The notes beneath the pieces were generated by a model, which was given only the letters and a program-made list of their open reading frames with translations, had not been told where the DNA came from and did not search any database. A program made the translations under genes and the position numbers. From assembly GCA_963920525.1 (NCBI GenBank), contig OY986436.1, positions 7,552,501 through 7,616,500 on the forward strand: 64,000 nt of DNA. Reading direction: 5' to 3'. Below, piece after piece: positions 33,521 through 43,892 of this stretch. The stretch's first letter is position 1; every line of letters begins with the position of its first letter. This DNA is from Dichetophora obliterata. Taxonomy: Eukaryota > Arthropoda > Insecta > Diptera > Sciomyzidae.

Positions 33521-33730
33521 TGTGTGTGTGTGTGTAATTAAAACCAGTTTTGTTTTTAGTTTTGCTTATTTATTCGATATTTTTTCATGTAAAATACATT
33601 TATGTTATTGCACAGGTCGGGCAAAAATGGTGAGTGATGGTCTATGCGCATGTAAGGCACAGGGGGGGTCCTGCATGTAGTGAAAGAGTATTGAGTTTTA
33701 CGTTTGAGGGGATGGCAGTGCACGCAATTT

Positions 33731-34351
33731 CTACGGTTTTAGCCACATTAGAATATCTTGATTTTGTGGGCATTGAGCTCGTTGGTGTTCATCCATCCGA
33801 TGACGGGGCCTGAAAATTAGCTCCTTCTCATTCACCATGTCCCAAACACGTTGCTTTCCATTCCGATGGCTTAAATTCCAAGCACGGTATGAATCACAGG
33901 CCCGTCGATTAGTTTCGCGAACGATTACGGAGACCACTTTCGGGGAAATCAACGACTTGAAAATCACTATTGGGTTCCGAATCGTTCCCAACTTTGGACC
34001 AGCCCGAATAGCTATTGGTTGAGTGTGGAAACGCAGTCGACCAGTTGTCGGTGGCTTATGGTTCCAAAATTTAGCTTCTTTAGACCTATAAAATTCAGCG
34101 ACTTGCTCAGCAACAGGTATGGGAATGGTAACCATGGATTCATCCTGCTCATGTTGATTTACAAGAGCAACGGCCACATTTTCTTTATATATCTTATCTA
34201 TATCTTCCTCGTCTTCACTGTCTCGCAATTTTACTTCTATTTCCACCTCTTGTTCGACATCATATGCTACTAACTCATCATCCGGAATATAGTCCCCGTC
34301 CTTGTCATCTTCTGCTTCAAATGGATCCGGTTCTTCTTCATTTTTACACAA
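33731..34351 (-). pseudogene. piggyBac-type transposase, N-terminal fragment
   Basis: About 206 codons are open on the minus strand. The acidic N-terminus (EEEPDPFEAEDDKDGDYIPD) and the following FWNHKPPTTGRLRF, AGPKLGTIRNPIVIFKSLIS and VVSVIVRETNRRACDSYRAWN match the start of the DDE_Tnp_1_7 (PGBD-type) domain. That domain typically has W..P, GP and IF......IV.ETNRYA motifs. The codon at 34,351 is TTG, so the natural start is not resolved. A separate ATG frame just upstream (near 34,393) may hold the displaced beginning. The three catalytic aspartates that should follow are missing: after about residue 175 the sequence is unrelated and stops. Confidence 0.78.
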
Positions 34352-34689
34352 ATATTCTTAAACTTGCAAGCGTTTGGAGTCCGTCATTGGACATCTCCTA
34401 TTTGTGGAACGTTGTCAACACATTGTCAAACGCTTGAAAATAATCAGCCATTTCACTTAAAAATTAATCGCAAAAAAAAAACAAATTATTAGCTTTAAAC
34501 CTCACCACTCGATTAAAAACGCATAAACTTGAACTTGAAAATATACTCACATTGTTTAAATAATTAATAAGAAAAAATATTGTTTTTTGTCAAATAAAAC
34601 GCAACGCAAGACTAACACAGACATTCTGACACACTGAAATGCTGCTTCCCAACTGCACCAATTTCTATATTCAGTTTATAATATATACT

Positions 34690-36462
34690 TGTCTAGCTTG
34701 CCTCTTTAAAAACCTAGTAGAGATTTCCCTCCTCAAACCAGTTCGAGCGGATAATGAATATAAGGATATGCTTGATTTCCAGGCATGAGATTTCGGCAAG
34801 TCCATTTAAAAAGGGAAGGCCCAGAGTTGCCATTCTCCTTTTAGCTAGAGCCGGACATTCACAGAGGAGGTGCTGAACATTTTCTACCTCCTTCTCACAT
34901 CTGCAGCTTCTGCAGAAATCGTTTGATGCAACTCCCAACCGAAGGGCATGCGCTTCGATCAGGCAGTGACCCGTTAGGATTCCTACTATTTTTGACAGGT
35001 TTACCCTGCTTAACTCAAGCAGTGAGTTGGTGCATTTTAAGTCGTAGGTAGGCCATGTTAGCTTAGCTATCCTACATGTATCAAGGCGTTCCCAGCGTTC
35101 TTGTGCAAGACCTAAGGATCTGTTCTTGCACTGGAGTTTATAGGAGGAAATGGGTATACCAATAAAGTCCTCATTTAAGAGGGTGTTAGAGGTCATACCC
35201 TTCCTTGCCAATTCGTCGGCCAAATTGTTGCCCTCGATATCCCTGTGTCCGGGTACCCATATGAGGTGAATCCTGAGTAGCCTTGCCATCTCGTTAAGAG
35301 ATTTGTGGCACTCAGTGAGAGTTTTAGAGTTGTCAATATTTGAGTTCAGTGCTTTCAGTGCAGCTTGGCTATCTGAAAAGATGGAAATACTTTTTCCTTC
35401 AAGGTCTTTTTGACCTAGAATCCTAGTGGTTTCGTGAATAGCCATCATTTCCGCTTGGTAGACACTACAATAGTTAGGAAGTCTAAAGGAAGCTTCGATT
35501 TCGAGATCCTGGGAGTAGATACCTCCCCCTACTTGTTCTCGAAGTTTGGATCCATCTGTGAAGATTTTTGCTCAGGGAATTTTGTTTGCCCAGTCTAGCC
35601 GTGAAGGGATGAAAACTGCATAGTTATTTTCAAGATTTAAGCACGGCACACAGTAGTCTGTTCTGTCGGGTGCAGACGAGTTCAGAACAATTGTGTGGCC
35701 GCAGTTGTTACCTATCCAATTACCAGATTCTCTAAGTCTCAGGGCTGCTGTGTTGGCACATTCCCTGGCAAAGATATCGAGAGGAGGAAGGTGAAGCATG
35801 ACATTGAGGGCGCTAGTTGGTGTTGAGGACAGTGCCCCCGTGATACAAAGACCTGCGCTTCTTTGCACCTTTGCAAACTTCTGAAGTGCGGTTGCCTTAT
35901 CAAGGGCCCTCCATCATACCAGTGAGCCATACATTAGTATGGGGCGGACAATTGCTGTATAAATCCAGCGTACTATTTAGGGGGAGAAACCCCATTTTTT
36001 ACCTATAGCTTTTTTACAGGAAAATAGTGCTATGTTTGCCTTTTGAACACGTTCCTTATTGTTAACATTCCAGATAAGCTTCTTATCCAGAATAACTCCT
36101 AGGTATTTCGTGCTGTCGCTAAACAGCAACCTCGAGCCGTTCAGACGCGGAGGTTCTAAGTTAGGGGTTTTATATTTCCTAGTGAAAAGAATGAGATCTG
36201 TTTTCTCGGGATTTACACTTAAACCACACGTGGATGCCCATCTCGAGAGAATTAAGAGTGCTCTCTCCATGAGTTGACAGAGAGTCTGGGGAAACTTTCC
36301 GTTAAAAATTATTGCAATATCGTCTGCATAAGCAACAACCTTGTAGCCTTCCCCCTCCATGATACGCAACAGCTGGTCAACCATCACGGACCACAGAAGT
36401 GGAGACAAAACTCCTCCCTGCGGAGTGCCTCTACTTACAAACCTACGAGTGGGAAGACATAT
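34690..36462 (-). mobile_element. LINE C: 5'-truncated LINE with RNase H (I/LOA-like), inside the piggyBac element
   Basis: The minus-strand sequence starts abruptly within the RT core at about 36,460 (FVSRGTPQGGVLSPLLW). It runs through YADD, the RT thumb region and an RNase H domain to a stop at 34,714, with a short 3' region. The abrupt 5' end is typical of incomplete reverse transcription. It lies between the piggyBac fragment and the right piggyBac end, so it inserted later. I could not fix a target duplication. Confidence 0.82.
34714..36462 (-). pseudogene. LINE C ORF2 fragment: reverse transcriptase core and RNase H
   Basis: RT part (36,462-35,977): GTPQGGVLSPLLW, MEGEGYKVVAYADDIAIIF (catalytic YADD), GLSVNPEKTDLILFTRK, TKYLGVILDKKL. 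After a stop near 35,975 the thumb region continues at 35,930-35,572 in two frames (LHLPPLDIFARECANTAALRL). The RNase H part (35,448-34,714) is open for about 244 codons: SIFSDSQAALKAL (D), LIWVPGHRDIEGNNLADELA (H and D) and a C-terminal cysteine/histidine cluster (CRSCRCEKEVENVQHLLCECP). The presence of RNase H points to the I-group rather than CR1. Stops between the parts make it a pseudogene. Confidence 0.85.
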
Positions 36463-36729
36463 TATATACGGTCAATCGAATGAAATCATATCAGTTTTGT
36501 GTGGTCTGGCCAGACCATTGTACTGCCACATACAGAAAAGAGGTCAAAAATACAAATTTTTCATTACGAAAAACACGCAAAAACCCTGAATTTGTTTCCA
36601 TTGCATTCGCCATATCGATTTTAAGGAAGTCATGGAACCGTTTCACTCAAACTTGCTAGAAAATAAATTTGCGCAGCTTCAAAGTTGAAAATGGTCTGGC
36701 CAGACCACTTTCATCCATCCTAGGGTTAA

Positions 36730-38745
36730 ACTAGTGTAAAATCTTAGGACAATATGACATTATGACATGATAGCACACCTTGGGAATACCCTAATTATAT
36801 TTAAGGCAGGGAAAGTCTTTACCAAAAGTTTTTCTCCGTTAAATCTAAGTGTCATTAGTTAATTAATGTCACAAAATATGCAACAGCTTGTAAAGTTCGA
36901 AATACTTTGGAAAAAGTTGCCTGAAAATTAATTAACTAGCATTAGTATCAATATCTTTTTATGTCTTATTTATGCCTAAAAGTATGCATCAGTTGCGAGT
37001 TTCATTAATTGAGTCCGCACAAATTGCAGATTTACTTTCTGATGGTAGTAAAAACTCTTTAAAGCGTGACTGTTCAGATAAGAGACTTAAGAAATTTTAT
37101 TACAATATCCTATTATAAGGTCGCTACAAGGACCTGTACTTGAATTCTTTAAGGGAAGCAACAACTCGGGCAACAGCTGGCAATATTAGCAACGTCAACA
37201 TCAACAAAGTTAAGTGCCGCTTTAGTTGTTTCTGTTTCTTTTATTTGTGTTTTTTCTTTTCTTCTTAATGCTCTTAAAGCAATTTTTTTGCCTACTTGTA
37301 GGCTTTGCGAAATAAACTATTTAATTAAATTAAGTAAGTGTCTGCTTTTAGGCGCACGCATATTAATCAACAAAATTACCAACATTGCCGCAAGCCAACG
37401 AAATTAGATACTTTCTACAATTGAGGTTAAATTAATAAGAAGAAAAAATACGCACACTTGCACACAAATACACACATTTTCGATGAGTGAGCCTAAAAGT
37501 AGGCTCATATATTTTTAAAAATATAATCTGTTTTATTTAAAGCTAATTGCACGCAAGGCAAACCTGCAGCATTTGCTGTAGGCTAGAAAAAAGCTGGGGA
37601 TGAAATATTTTAATTCTGCTTTTAGATGCTAATTTACGCTGTAATCTTTTTTGAAATTGAAATGCATATCTTGGCATTAATCTTGGTCCAGTTTGTTTGT
37701 TTAATGCTTTGGGAGCATTTACAAAAAATCTAAGAAGGAAGTCGCTGATTAATAGCTGCTTATAATTAATGTGCAATTATAACTCAAGTACTTTTTTCCA
37801 TTTTAGCAGCAAGATTAATTATGTTTTTATTTCTTTCATAACCTTAAATAAGTTTTGAATTATGATTAGCAGCTATGAATTCGAAAGAAGCTGCACTGAA
37901 AGAGATTTGTACACAAAATGTAGTTATTTTCCGTTGCTCTTATTTTATTTAATTTTCTTTATTTTCTTGTACATTAAAGTTATGTTTTACTCTTCGCTTG
38001 TTTTGCAGTTATGCTCAAAAGGGAGTAGAAGAAAACTTTTTCGCTGCCAAGCGGATTTGTGAGAGCTTTTTGTTCATCTTTTGATAAGCTAATAAAAGAG
38101 ATAATAGCTTGTAATGGTCAAAACAAAAAAGAAAACAAAGCTGCAGAATTGCTTAAAAAATAAATTGAAAAACATCAAAGAACAGAAAATTAAAAAAACA
38201 ATATAAGTATAAATAAAAGGAGACAAAAGAGATTGAGTATAATTTGCTTGAGAAAATCTAAGCTGGATTTAAGATTGCAATCCAATCTATGAAGTTAATG
38301 TGTTTGCAAATCTACTACCCTCAAGACCAGCAAATAAATTTTGACAGTTACTTTACACGTTTAAAGAGTAAGATTTTCGTCTTTACAATAAAAAGAAAAT
38401 AAAAGCTACATTTTGTAAAAAATTTGCTTGTCTTAAATAAACATTGCCCAAAACCATGTGTGAAGTATAACAATCAATTTGCCATTGAATACAAGTGATT
38501 TTTAATTAATTTCCTGTACAATGCTGCAACAAAGCATTGCTTGCTTTGGACAAAATATTGTGTCTTTTGTTAAGCATCGCCACAGGGTGTGTCGACCTCA
38601 TGCTTCTCTAAGTATAGGGTGCTCTCACCCTGGAATTTAACTTTAAATGGGTTAGTTTATACACTACAGTGCTTAAATGTAAACGGACTGGTAACCTTAA
38701 ATTTTATACACCTTGCCGAATGAAATTTCTGTAATAAATAATGTT
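36730..38745. other. Non-coding stretch
   Basis: AT-rich DNA. The first 60 bp (36,748-36,785) are an inverted partner of 28,503-28,535. Otherwise I see no gene or clear repeat. Confidence 0.55.
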
Positions 38746-38749
38746 GCAG

Positions 38750-39010
38750 AATGCCGTCGTTGACCAAGTTCTATCAAAAAATACAACATGTTAAAGACGA
38801 ACGAAAAGGTGTCGGAGATAAACCTCTTCAAAGACGACCATGAGCATCGACGGAAGAGCAACTTATCAAGCAAATCAAGGATTTAGTGCTCACAAATTGT
38901 CGATGAATAATAAGAGAATTTACAAAAATTCTCAACATTTCCATTGAAGTCGTTCAAAAAGAACATTTGGATCTCCTAAGAGTTAAGCCACCATTTAAAA
39001 AAAGATTTAA
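38750..39010 (+). pseudogene. Mariner transposase N-terminal remnant (irritans-like)
   Basis: The plus-strand translation shows HVKDERKGVGDKPLQRRP, then EEQLIKQIKDLVLTNCR, two stops, and IREFTKILNISIEVVQKEHL with LLRVKP. This is the order of the mariner helix-turn-helix region. Nothing of the catalytic domain remains to the right, where the DNA becomes AT-rich. It is much shorter than a complete element. Confidence 0.65.
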
Positions 39011-39019
39011 AATTTATTT

Positions 39020-40235
39020 TACTTAAATTGTGTATCCTTGCTTACAAAAATTCTAATTTTAATAAACTTTACAGTGGTATTAACCCTTAAAAGGAATAAA
39101 TGGTTAAAATCTTCAAGACTAAACAATTTTAAATAAACTTTAAAAATTTAAATATTTAATATTTTTTACAAAATGTTTGAAAAATCATTTGTATTGAAGT
39201 GAAAACTTCTTTAGGCGCCTTGAACGATTTTGGTAGAGGGTAAATCTTTGGTTTGCGTGATCGTATTTTTCCGAGGAACTCTTGTCATCGATACAGACAG
39301 CAAGGATAACAAGATATGTAAATTAGAAAACATAACCGTAAAAATGTTTGCATGTATTTGTACATAAAAAAATCAACAATGATCGTCACTCTTGTTCTTA
39401 ATCGGCAGCAAGCTTACAAAGAAATCACTTGGCAACTCCTGAAATTAATCCATATAATCTGTTTGTTAGTATAAAAATTCTTAAGTTAGGTTTCAATAAG
39501 ATGTTTGCAACCAAAACTTATTATTAGTTCGGTTTATATTGGTATATGTATGCCTTTAAAGTTTGGCAATTTCTTCAGTTGTTGTATTTGTCAACATTTT
39601 TGAAAAATTTGCTTTTACTGAAATAGCTGCTATGCATGATGAGATTTAAAAATGGAACGATCTTCTTCTTTTTCTGCTTTTTTCTGCTGGAGCTTCGTTT
39701 GCAAACAAGAAAAATAATGTACGGATTGAGTGTTTTAACATTTTAATCTTTAAGTTGTGATAAAGGAATATGTTGAACATTCAAATAACTACATGCATGC
39801 TCTTATTTTATTATATATCGTCAAACAAAGTTTGACAATTTTCACACTTGTTGTATTTGTCAGTGGCTTTTTATTTTCACCACTGCGGCATTTTATTTTC
39901 AGAGTTGCCAGCTATAATTGTTTTATTAATAAATATTTTCATAAAGGCTGTGTGTCAAAAGAAAACTTTTCACTCGTGGTGGGATAGAAAATATCAGGTT
40001 GAATAAAATTTGTGTGTGTTGAAATAAATTTGTCTTTTTTGCTGTGTCAAATGGACGATGAAATTTTGACAATTACAAATTTTGACGTTTCACATTTCGG
40101 TCGTGTACATGCACACTATATAAAGTTTGTGTTGTGTATTAAAATAAGAATATATAAGAAATAGATATATACTATATAGATACTATAGATAGATACTAAG
40201 TATATAATTTAATATAATAAATGTACGTAGACAGT
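39020..40235. other. Non-coding stretch
   Basis: AT-rich. Short apparent frames here (for example 39,757-39,987) lack recognisable features. Confidence 0.55.
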
Positions 40236-40237
40236 TT

Positions 40238-40380
40238 AACCGCCTAGTGTTTTAAATTGAAAACGCAAACCAACGACAAGCAAGATACGAGAAGCAAAAG
40301 AATTTTGTAAAAAAAAGGTGTTGCTTCTCTTGTCTTATTGTCGTTTGTTTGCGTTTTTGATTTACAACATTAGGCGGTAA
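40238..40380. repeat. Small hairpin MITE-like repeat
   Basis: About 60-bp arms are reverse complements, beginning ACCGCCTAGTGTTTTAAAT on the left. The inverted right arm reads ACCGCCTAATGTTGTAAAT, continuing AAAACGCAAAC. The central loop is about 20 bp. It has no coding content. Confidence 0.75.
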
Positions 40381-40481
40381 GAAATAGAACGTTTATGATA
40401 AGCAGACTGTAGTAATTCAATTACAACTGTAAATATAAATTTATTTTGCAGGTTTTTTGTGTAAGTGTTTTTATGTACATA

Positions 40482-41775
40482 AAGGGTGTTTTTTATAGAG
40501 TGATACAACTTTGAGTTGGCATCATTGCTTTATTTGACCACCCATTTAACAGCTGATAAATGCTTTTTGTTTAGTTTGCTTTGACATTTCATTATGGATC
40601 GACTTACACCAGAGCAACGAGTGCAAACTGTGGAAATTTTTAATCAAAATAATGGTTCTGTTCGTCAAACTTATCGTGCACTTCGTCCATTTTATGGCGT
40701 ACATAATCGTCCTTCAGAGCTGCTAATTCGAAGAAAAATAGATCGTTTTCGGACCACATTTACTGTTACTGATAATGTGCATCCCGTGAGATGCCGAACA
40801 GTGCGCACTGAAGAATCTGTAGCCGCTGTACAGAAAAGCATTGAAGATGATCCTAATCAATCAATTCGTCGCCATTCTCAGCAACTGGGGTTGTGTCCTT
40901 CCACTTTATGGAAGATTTTACGAAAAGATCTTGGCTTAAAACATTTCGAGATTCAACTTGTACAGGAATTAAAGCTAAACGAACATCGTATGCGCCGCCA
41001 ATTCGGCAAATGGACTGAAGCACAAATTGATATTGAGTTTGAATTTCCATGGAAAATTTTATTTTCCGATGAAGCCCATTGTTGGTTGAATGGGTACGTA
41101 AATAAACAGAATTTTCGTATTTGGAGTGGGGAGAATCCACAAGCTTTTGTCAAAACACCATTACATCCACAGAAAATTACTGTTTGGTGCGTTCTATAGG
41201 CTGGCGGAGTCATTGGCCAATATGTCTTCAAAAACGATGATGGTCAGAATGTTACTGTCAATGGTGAACGGTATAGGAACATGATTTGAAGTTTGTTCGT
41301 ACCTCAATTAGCTGGCATTAATCTTGCTGATATGTGGTTCCAACAAGATGGAGCCACATGCCACACAGGGGGCGCTATAAATGATTTACTCAAGGAAACT
41401 TTTGACGACAAAAATAATTTCACGAAATGGCCCAATTAATTGACCCCCAAGATCGTGTGGTTTAACCCCATTGGATTATTTTCTTTGGGGTTACGTAAAA
41501 TCACTTGTCTACGTCGATAAGCCACAAACAATTGAACACCTGGAAACCAACATTCGAAGAGTTATCGACGAGATACGGCCGCAAATTCTGCGAAAAGTTT
41601 GTGAAAATTAGTGTTCCAGATTGCGCCTTGTACGCGCCAGCCGTGGCGGTCACATGCCCGAAATCATATTTTAACATTAATGTCTATCCAATAAAGCCCG
41701 TTTCATTGATATTAAAAATATATTACTATTTTCTATTATGATTTAAACTTGTATCACTCTATAAAAAACACCCTT
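40482..41775 (+). mobile_element. Tc1/mariner-superfamily element (DD41D-type) with TIRs and TA duplication
   Basis: The termini AAGGGTGTTTTTTATAGAGT (40,482) and the inverted right end (to 41,775) match over about 30 bp with one mismatch. TA at 40,480-40,481 and 41,776-41,777 is the target duplication. The length of 1294 bp and one central transposase frame fit the superfamily. The transposase is broken by stops and frameshifts. The well-preserved ends against a damaged gene suggest moderate age or mobilisation in trans. Confidence 0.92.
40594..41690 (+). pseudogene. DD41D-type Tc1/mariner transposase, interrupted
   Basis: The first 201 codons from ATG 40,594 are open. The DNA-binding part has MDRLTPEQRVQTVEIF, RRHSQQLGLCPSTLWKILRK and ELKLNEHRMRR. 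The first catalytic aspartate is in ILFSDEAHCWLNGYVNKQNF. A stop at 41,197 interrupts WCVL-AGGVIGQYVF. The second aspartate is in MWFQQDGATCHT (after another stop near 41,287). A frame change near 41,440 precedes the third in GLTPLDYFLWGYVKS. Counting across the break, relatives of this type have about 41 residues between the second and third aspartates. That spacing is from my knowledge of the family, since the local frameshift prevents an exact count. The C-terminus (RRVIDEIRPQILRKV) is readable to about 41,610. Confidence 0.85.
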
Positions 41776-41800
41776 TATATATAAAGTGTTATAAAAATAC

Positions 41801-42358
41801 TTCGATTGTCATATGCCGACTGTAGCTACAAAAAACATCTACAAAAAAATTCAAGCTAACTGCACAACAACAATTACCAAGCAAATCTACAACAAAAACG
41901 CAGAGAGAATGACATGATCACAGCGATTGCGCAGCGTTAGAGGGGATGAACTGAATTGGCGGCGAAAAATAAATAGCACTTTGCTTGTTATTTTTTCTGT
42001 TTGCCTGCTAGCAAGATCTAAAGTGGAGGCATTCAAAGAGACCTCACGACAGTCAAACAAAGTACAAATATGAAAAATTGAAACTTCATTTTATTTCAGC
42101 AGTTAGCTCTGAAGTCTCTTTTAATGCCTCCCTCCACTTGAGAACTTGCTAGCAGGCAAACAGAAAATATAGCATGCAAAGTGCTGTATATTTTACGCCG
42201 CCAATTCGGTTCATCCCCTCTAACGCTGCGCAACCGCTGGGTTCTTGTCATTCTCTTTGCGTTGTTGTTGTAAATTTGCAAAGTAGTTATTGTTGTACAG
42301 TAAGCTTTAATCTTTTGTAGATGTTTATTTGTAGCTACAGTCAGCAGATGACATCGAA
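41801..42358. repeat. Large foldback element, arms of about 250 bp
   Basis: The left arm starts TTCGATTGTCATATGCCGAC and the right arm ends with its inverted form at 42,358. Inner arm sequences such as TTTGCCTGCTAGCAAG and its complement also pair. The loop is near 42,060-42,100. The element starts 24 bp after the DD41D element. A partial single-arm copy follows at 42,690. Confidence 0.85.
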
Positions 42359-42689
42359 CTAATTTAAAAAATTCTATTTTTTAAACTGTTTAGCATCAAT
42401 TTCTTATATGAATTATATATAATTTATGTGCTTTAGATATTTCTTAATTTTAGAATATTCTATTTTTAATAAACAACGGAATATAGATATGGTGAACATG
42501 TAAATTGTGTCAGTGTTATGATATAAATAAGCTTCAATATTTATATTAATTCAATAATGAAGTAATTTAAATAAATTACTTTAATTATATGCATTTTTGA
42601 TATGATAACACTTTTGCTTAAAAGAAATAGTTTCAGTAATAAATAAAAAATGTAATAAATTGCTATAAGCTCTTAACAAAAGTAATTCT

Positions 42690-42825
42690 AATTTCATATG
42701 CCGACTGTAGCTACACAATTAAAATTTACAACGTCTACAAAACGTTTCCAGCTAACTGCGCCAACAACAATTACCAAGGAAATCTACAAGCAAGGACGCA
42801 CAGAGAAGAACAAGATCATAGCGGA
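42690..42825. repeat. Partial second copy of the 41,801 foldback arm
   Basis: CATATGCCGACTGTAGCTAC at 42,698 repeats the arm start. The sequence then follows the left arm (ACAACAATTACCAA, then AAATCTACAA) with substitutions and small gaps. No opposing arm is present. Just to the right, TCCTACATGTAGGA (a 14-bp palindrome) occurs at about 42,850 and again at about 42,930. Confidence 0.75.
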
Positions 42826-42984
42826 ACTTTTAAAACTTTTTAATTTTCATCCTACATGTAGGACGGGCTGCAGTATGAGCTTTCGCACATCCTAAATGTC
42901 CGTCCGACCTGTCAAATCCATCCTACATGTAGGATAGTCCGAAACTCCATATTAGCATGAAAATTGCTATATAGCAGTAAGGCG

Positions 42985-43023
42985 CACAGTGTGACGACCC
43001 CATATAGCGAGTGGCCAAAAATA
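42985..43023 (+). promoter_or_regulatory. Transib left end: 23-spacer recombination-signal-like sequence
   Basis: Heptamer CACAGTG (42,985-42,991), a 23-bp spacer (42,992-43,014), then nonamer CCAAAAATA (43,015-43,023). The heptamer equals the consensus V(D)J heptamer. The nonamer shares the central CAAAAA with the consensus nonamer. The expected role is transposase binding and cleavage at the heptamer border. The spacer contains about 11 extra bases (around CCCCATATAGC) compared with the right end. Confidence 0.85.
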
Positions 43024-43079
43024 GAAGGAGTTGCCCTAGGATCATGAAATTTTGTGGAAATAAGTTTTACGGTAAAGGA

Positions 43080-43790
43080 ACTATTGTCACAAAATTTTTA
43101 TGAAATTGGATGAATGCCACGCCCACCTCCTATATAACCGAAATCGTTAATCTGGTATATTTTCCCAAAAAACAATCCCAGATAAATAAAATTTGGTACT
43201 CATAGTTCTTTTGTAGCCATAAATAGTTAGTATGAAAATGAATCATATCAGCCGACTATCGCGCCCACCTCCCATATAATCGAAATCGGTAATCTGGTGC
43301 ATTTACCCAAAAAATCATCTCAGACCAATGAAATTTAACACACACTGTTCTTTTGTAGCCATAAATAGTAAGTGTGAAAATGAATTATATCGGCCGACTA
43401 TCACGCCCACCTCCCATATAACCGAAATCGGTAATCTGGTGCATTTACCCAAAAAATCATCTCAGACCAATGAAATTTAACACACACTGTTCTTTAGTAG
43501 CCATAAATAGTAAGTGTGAAAATGAATCATATCGGCCGACTATCACGCCCACCTCCCATATAACCGAAATCGGTAATCTGGTGCATTTACCCAAAAAATC
43601 ATCTCAGATCAATAAAATTTAGCGCACACGTTTCTTTTGTTGCCATAAATATCTCGTGTAAAATTTAACAAAATCGTCCGATTAGCACGCCCATCTCCCA
43701 TATTACCGAAATCGGTAATCTGGTATATTTACCCAAAAAATTATTCCAGACCAATAAAATTTAGTACATATAGTTCCTTTTTTGGATAAT
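43080..43790. repeat. 142-bp tandem array next to the Transib left end
   Basis: The marker GCCCACCTCC starts at 43,131, 43,263, 43,405 and 43,547, with the variant GCCCATCTCC at 43,689. Spacings are 132, 142, 142 and 142 bp. Each unit contains CCATATAACCGAAATCGG and ACCCAAAAAATCATCTCAGA. The middle copies are nearly identical. The array lies inside the element, between its end and the 3' end of the transposase gene. Confidence 0.92.
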
Positions 43791-43892
43791 ATTCAGGTTT
43801 TTTTTTATTTTAGATTTAGTTCAACAAGTCTTTTTTAACAAATAAATTTAACAATTTTTTTTATTATTAATACTACAAATAATATACAAAAT

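Larger units (their letters stand above)
33130..36725 (-). mobile_element. piggyBac-type element with TTAA duplication, carrying two insertions
   Basis: TTAA at 33,126-33,129 and 36,726-36,729 flank inverted ends. The left end reads CCCTCGGATGGATGA and the inverted right end CCCTAGGATGGATGA. Subterminal to them is the palindrome GGTCTGGCCAGACC, present at about 36,505 and 36,695 on the right. It is present in altered form (GGTCTGGGCAGACC) at about 33,177 on the left. Inside lie a transposase N-terminal fragment (minus strand), a hAT-like MITE and a truncated LINE. The catalytic core is absent, so it is non-autonomous. Confidence 0.9.

Noticed and set aside
34390..34400. Upstream ATG frame as the true start of the piggyBac protein
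   Set aside because: It meets a stop after about 16 codons. A frameshift could join it, but I cannot show this from one copy.
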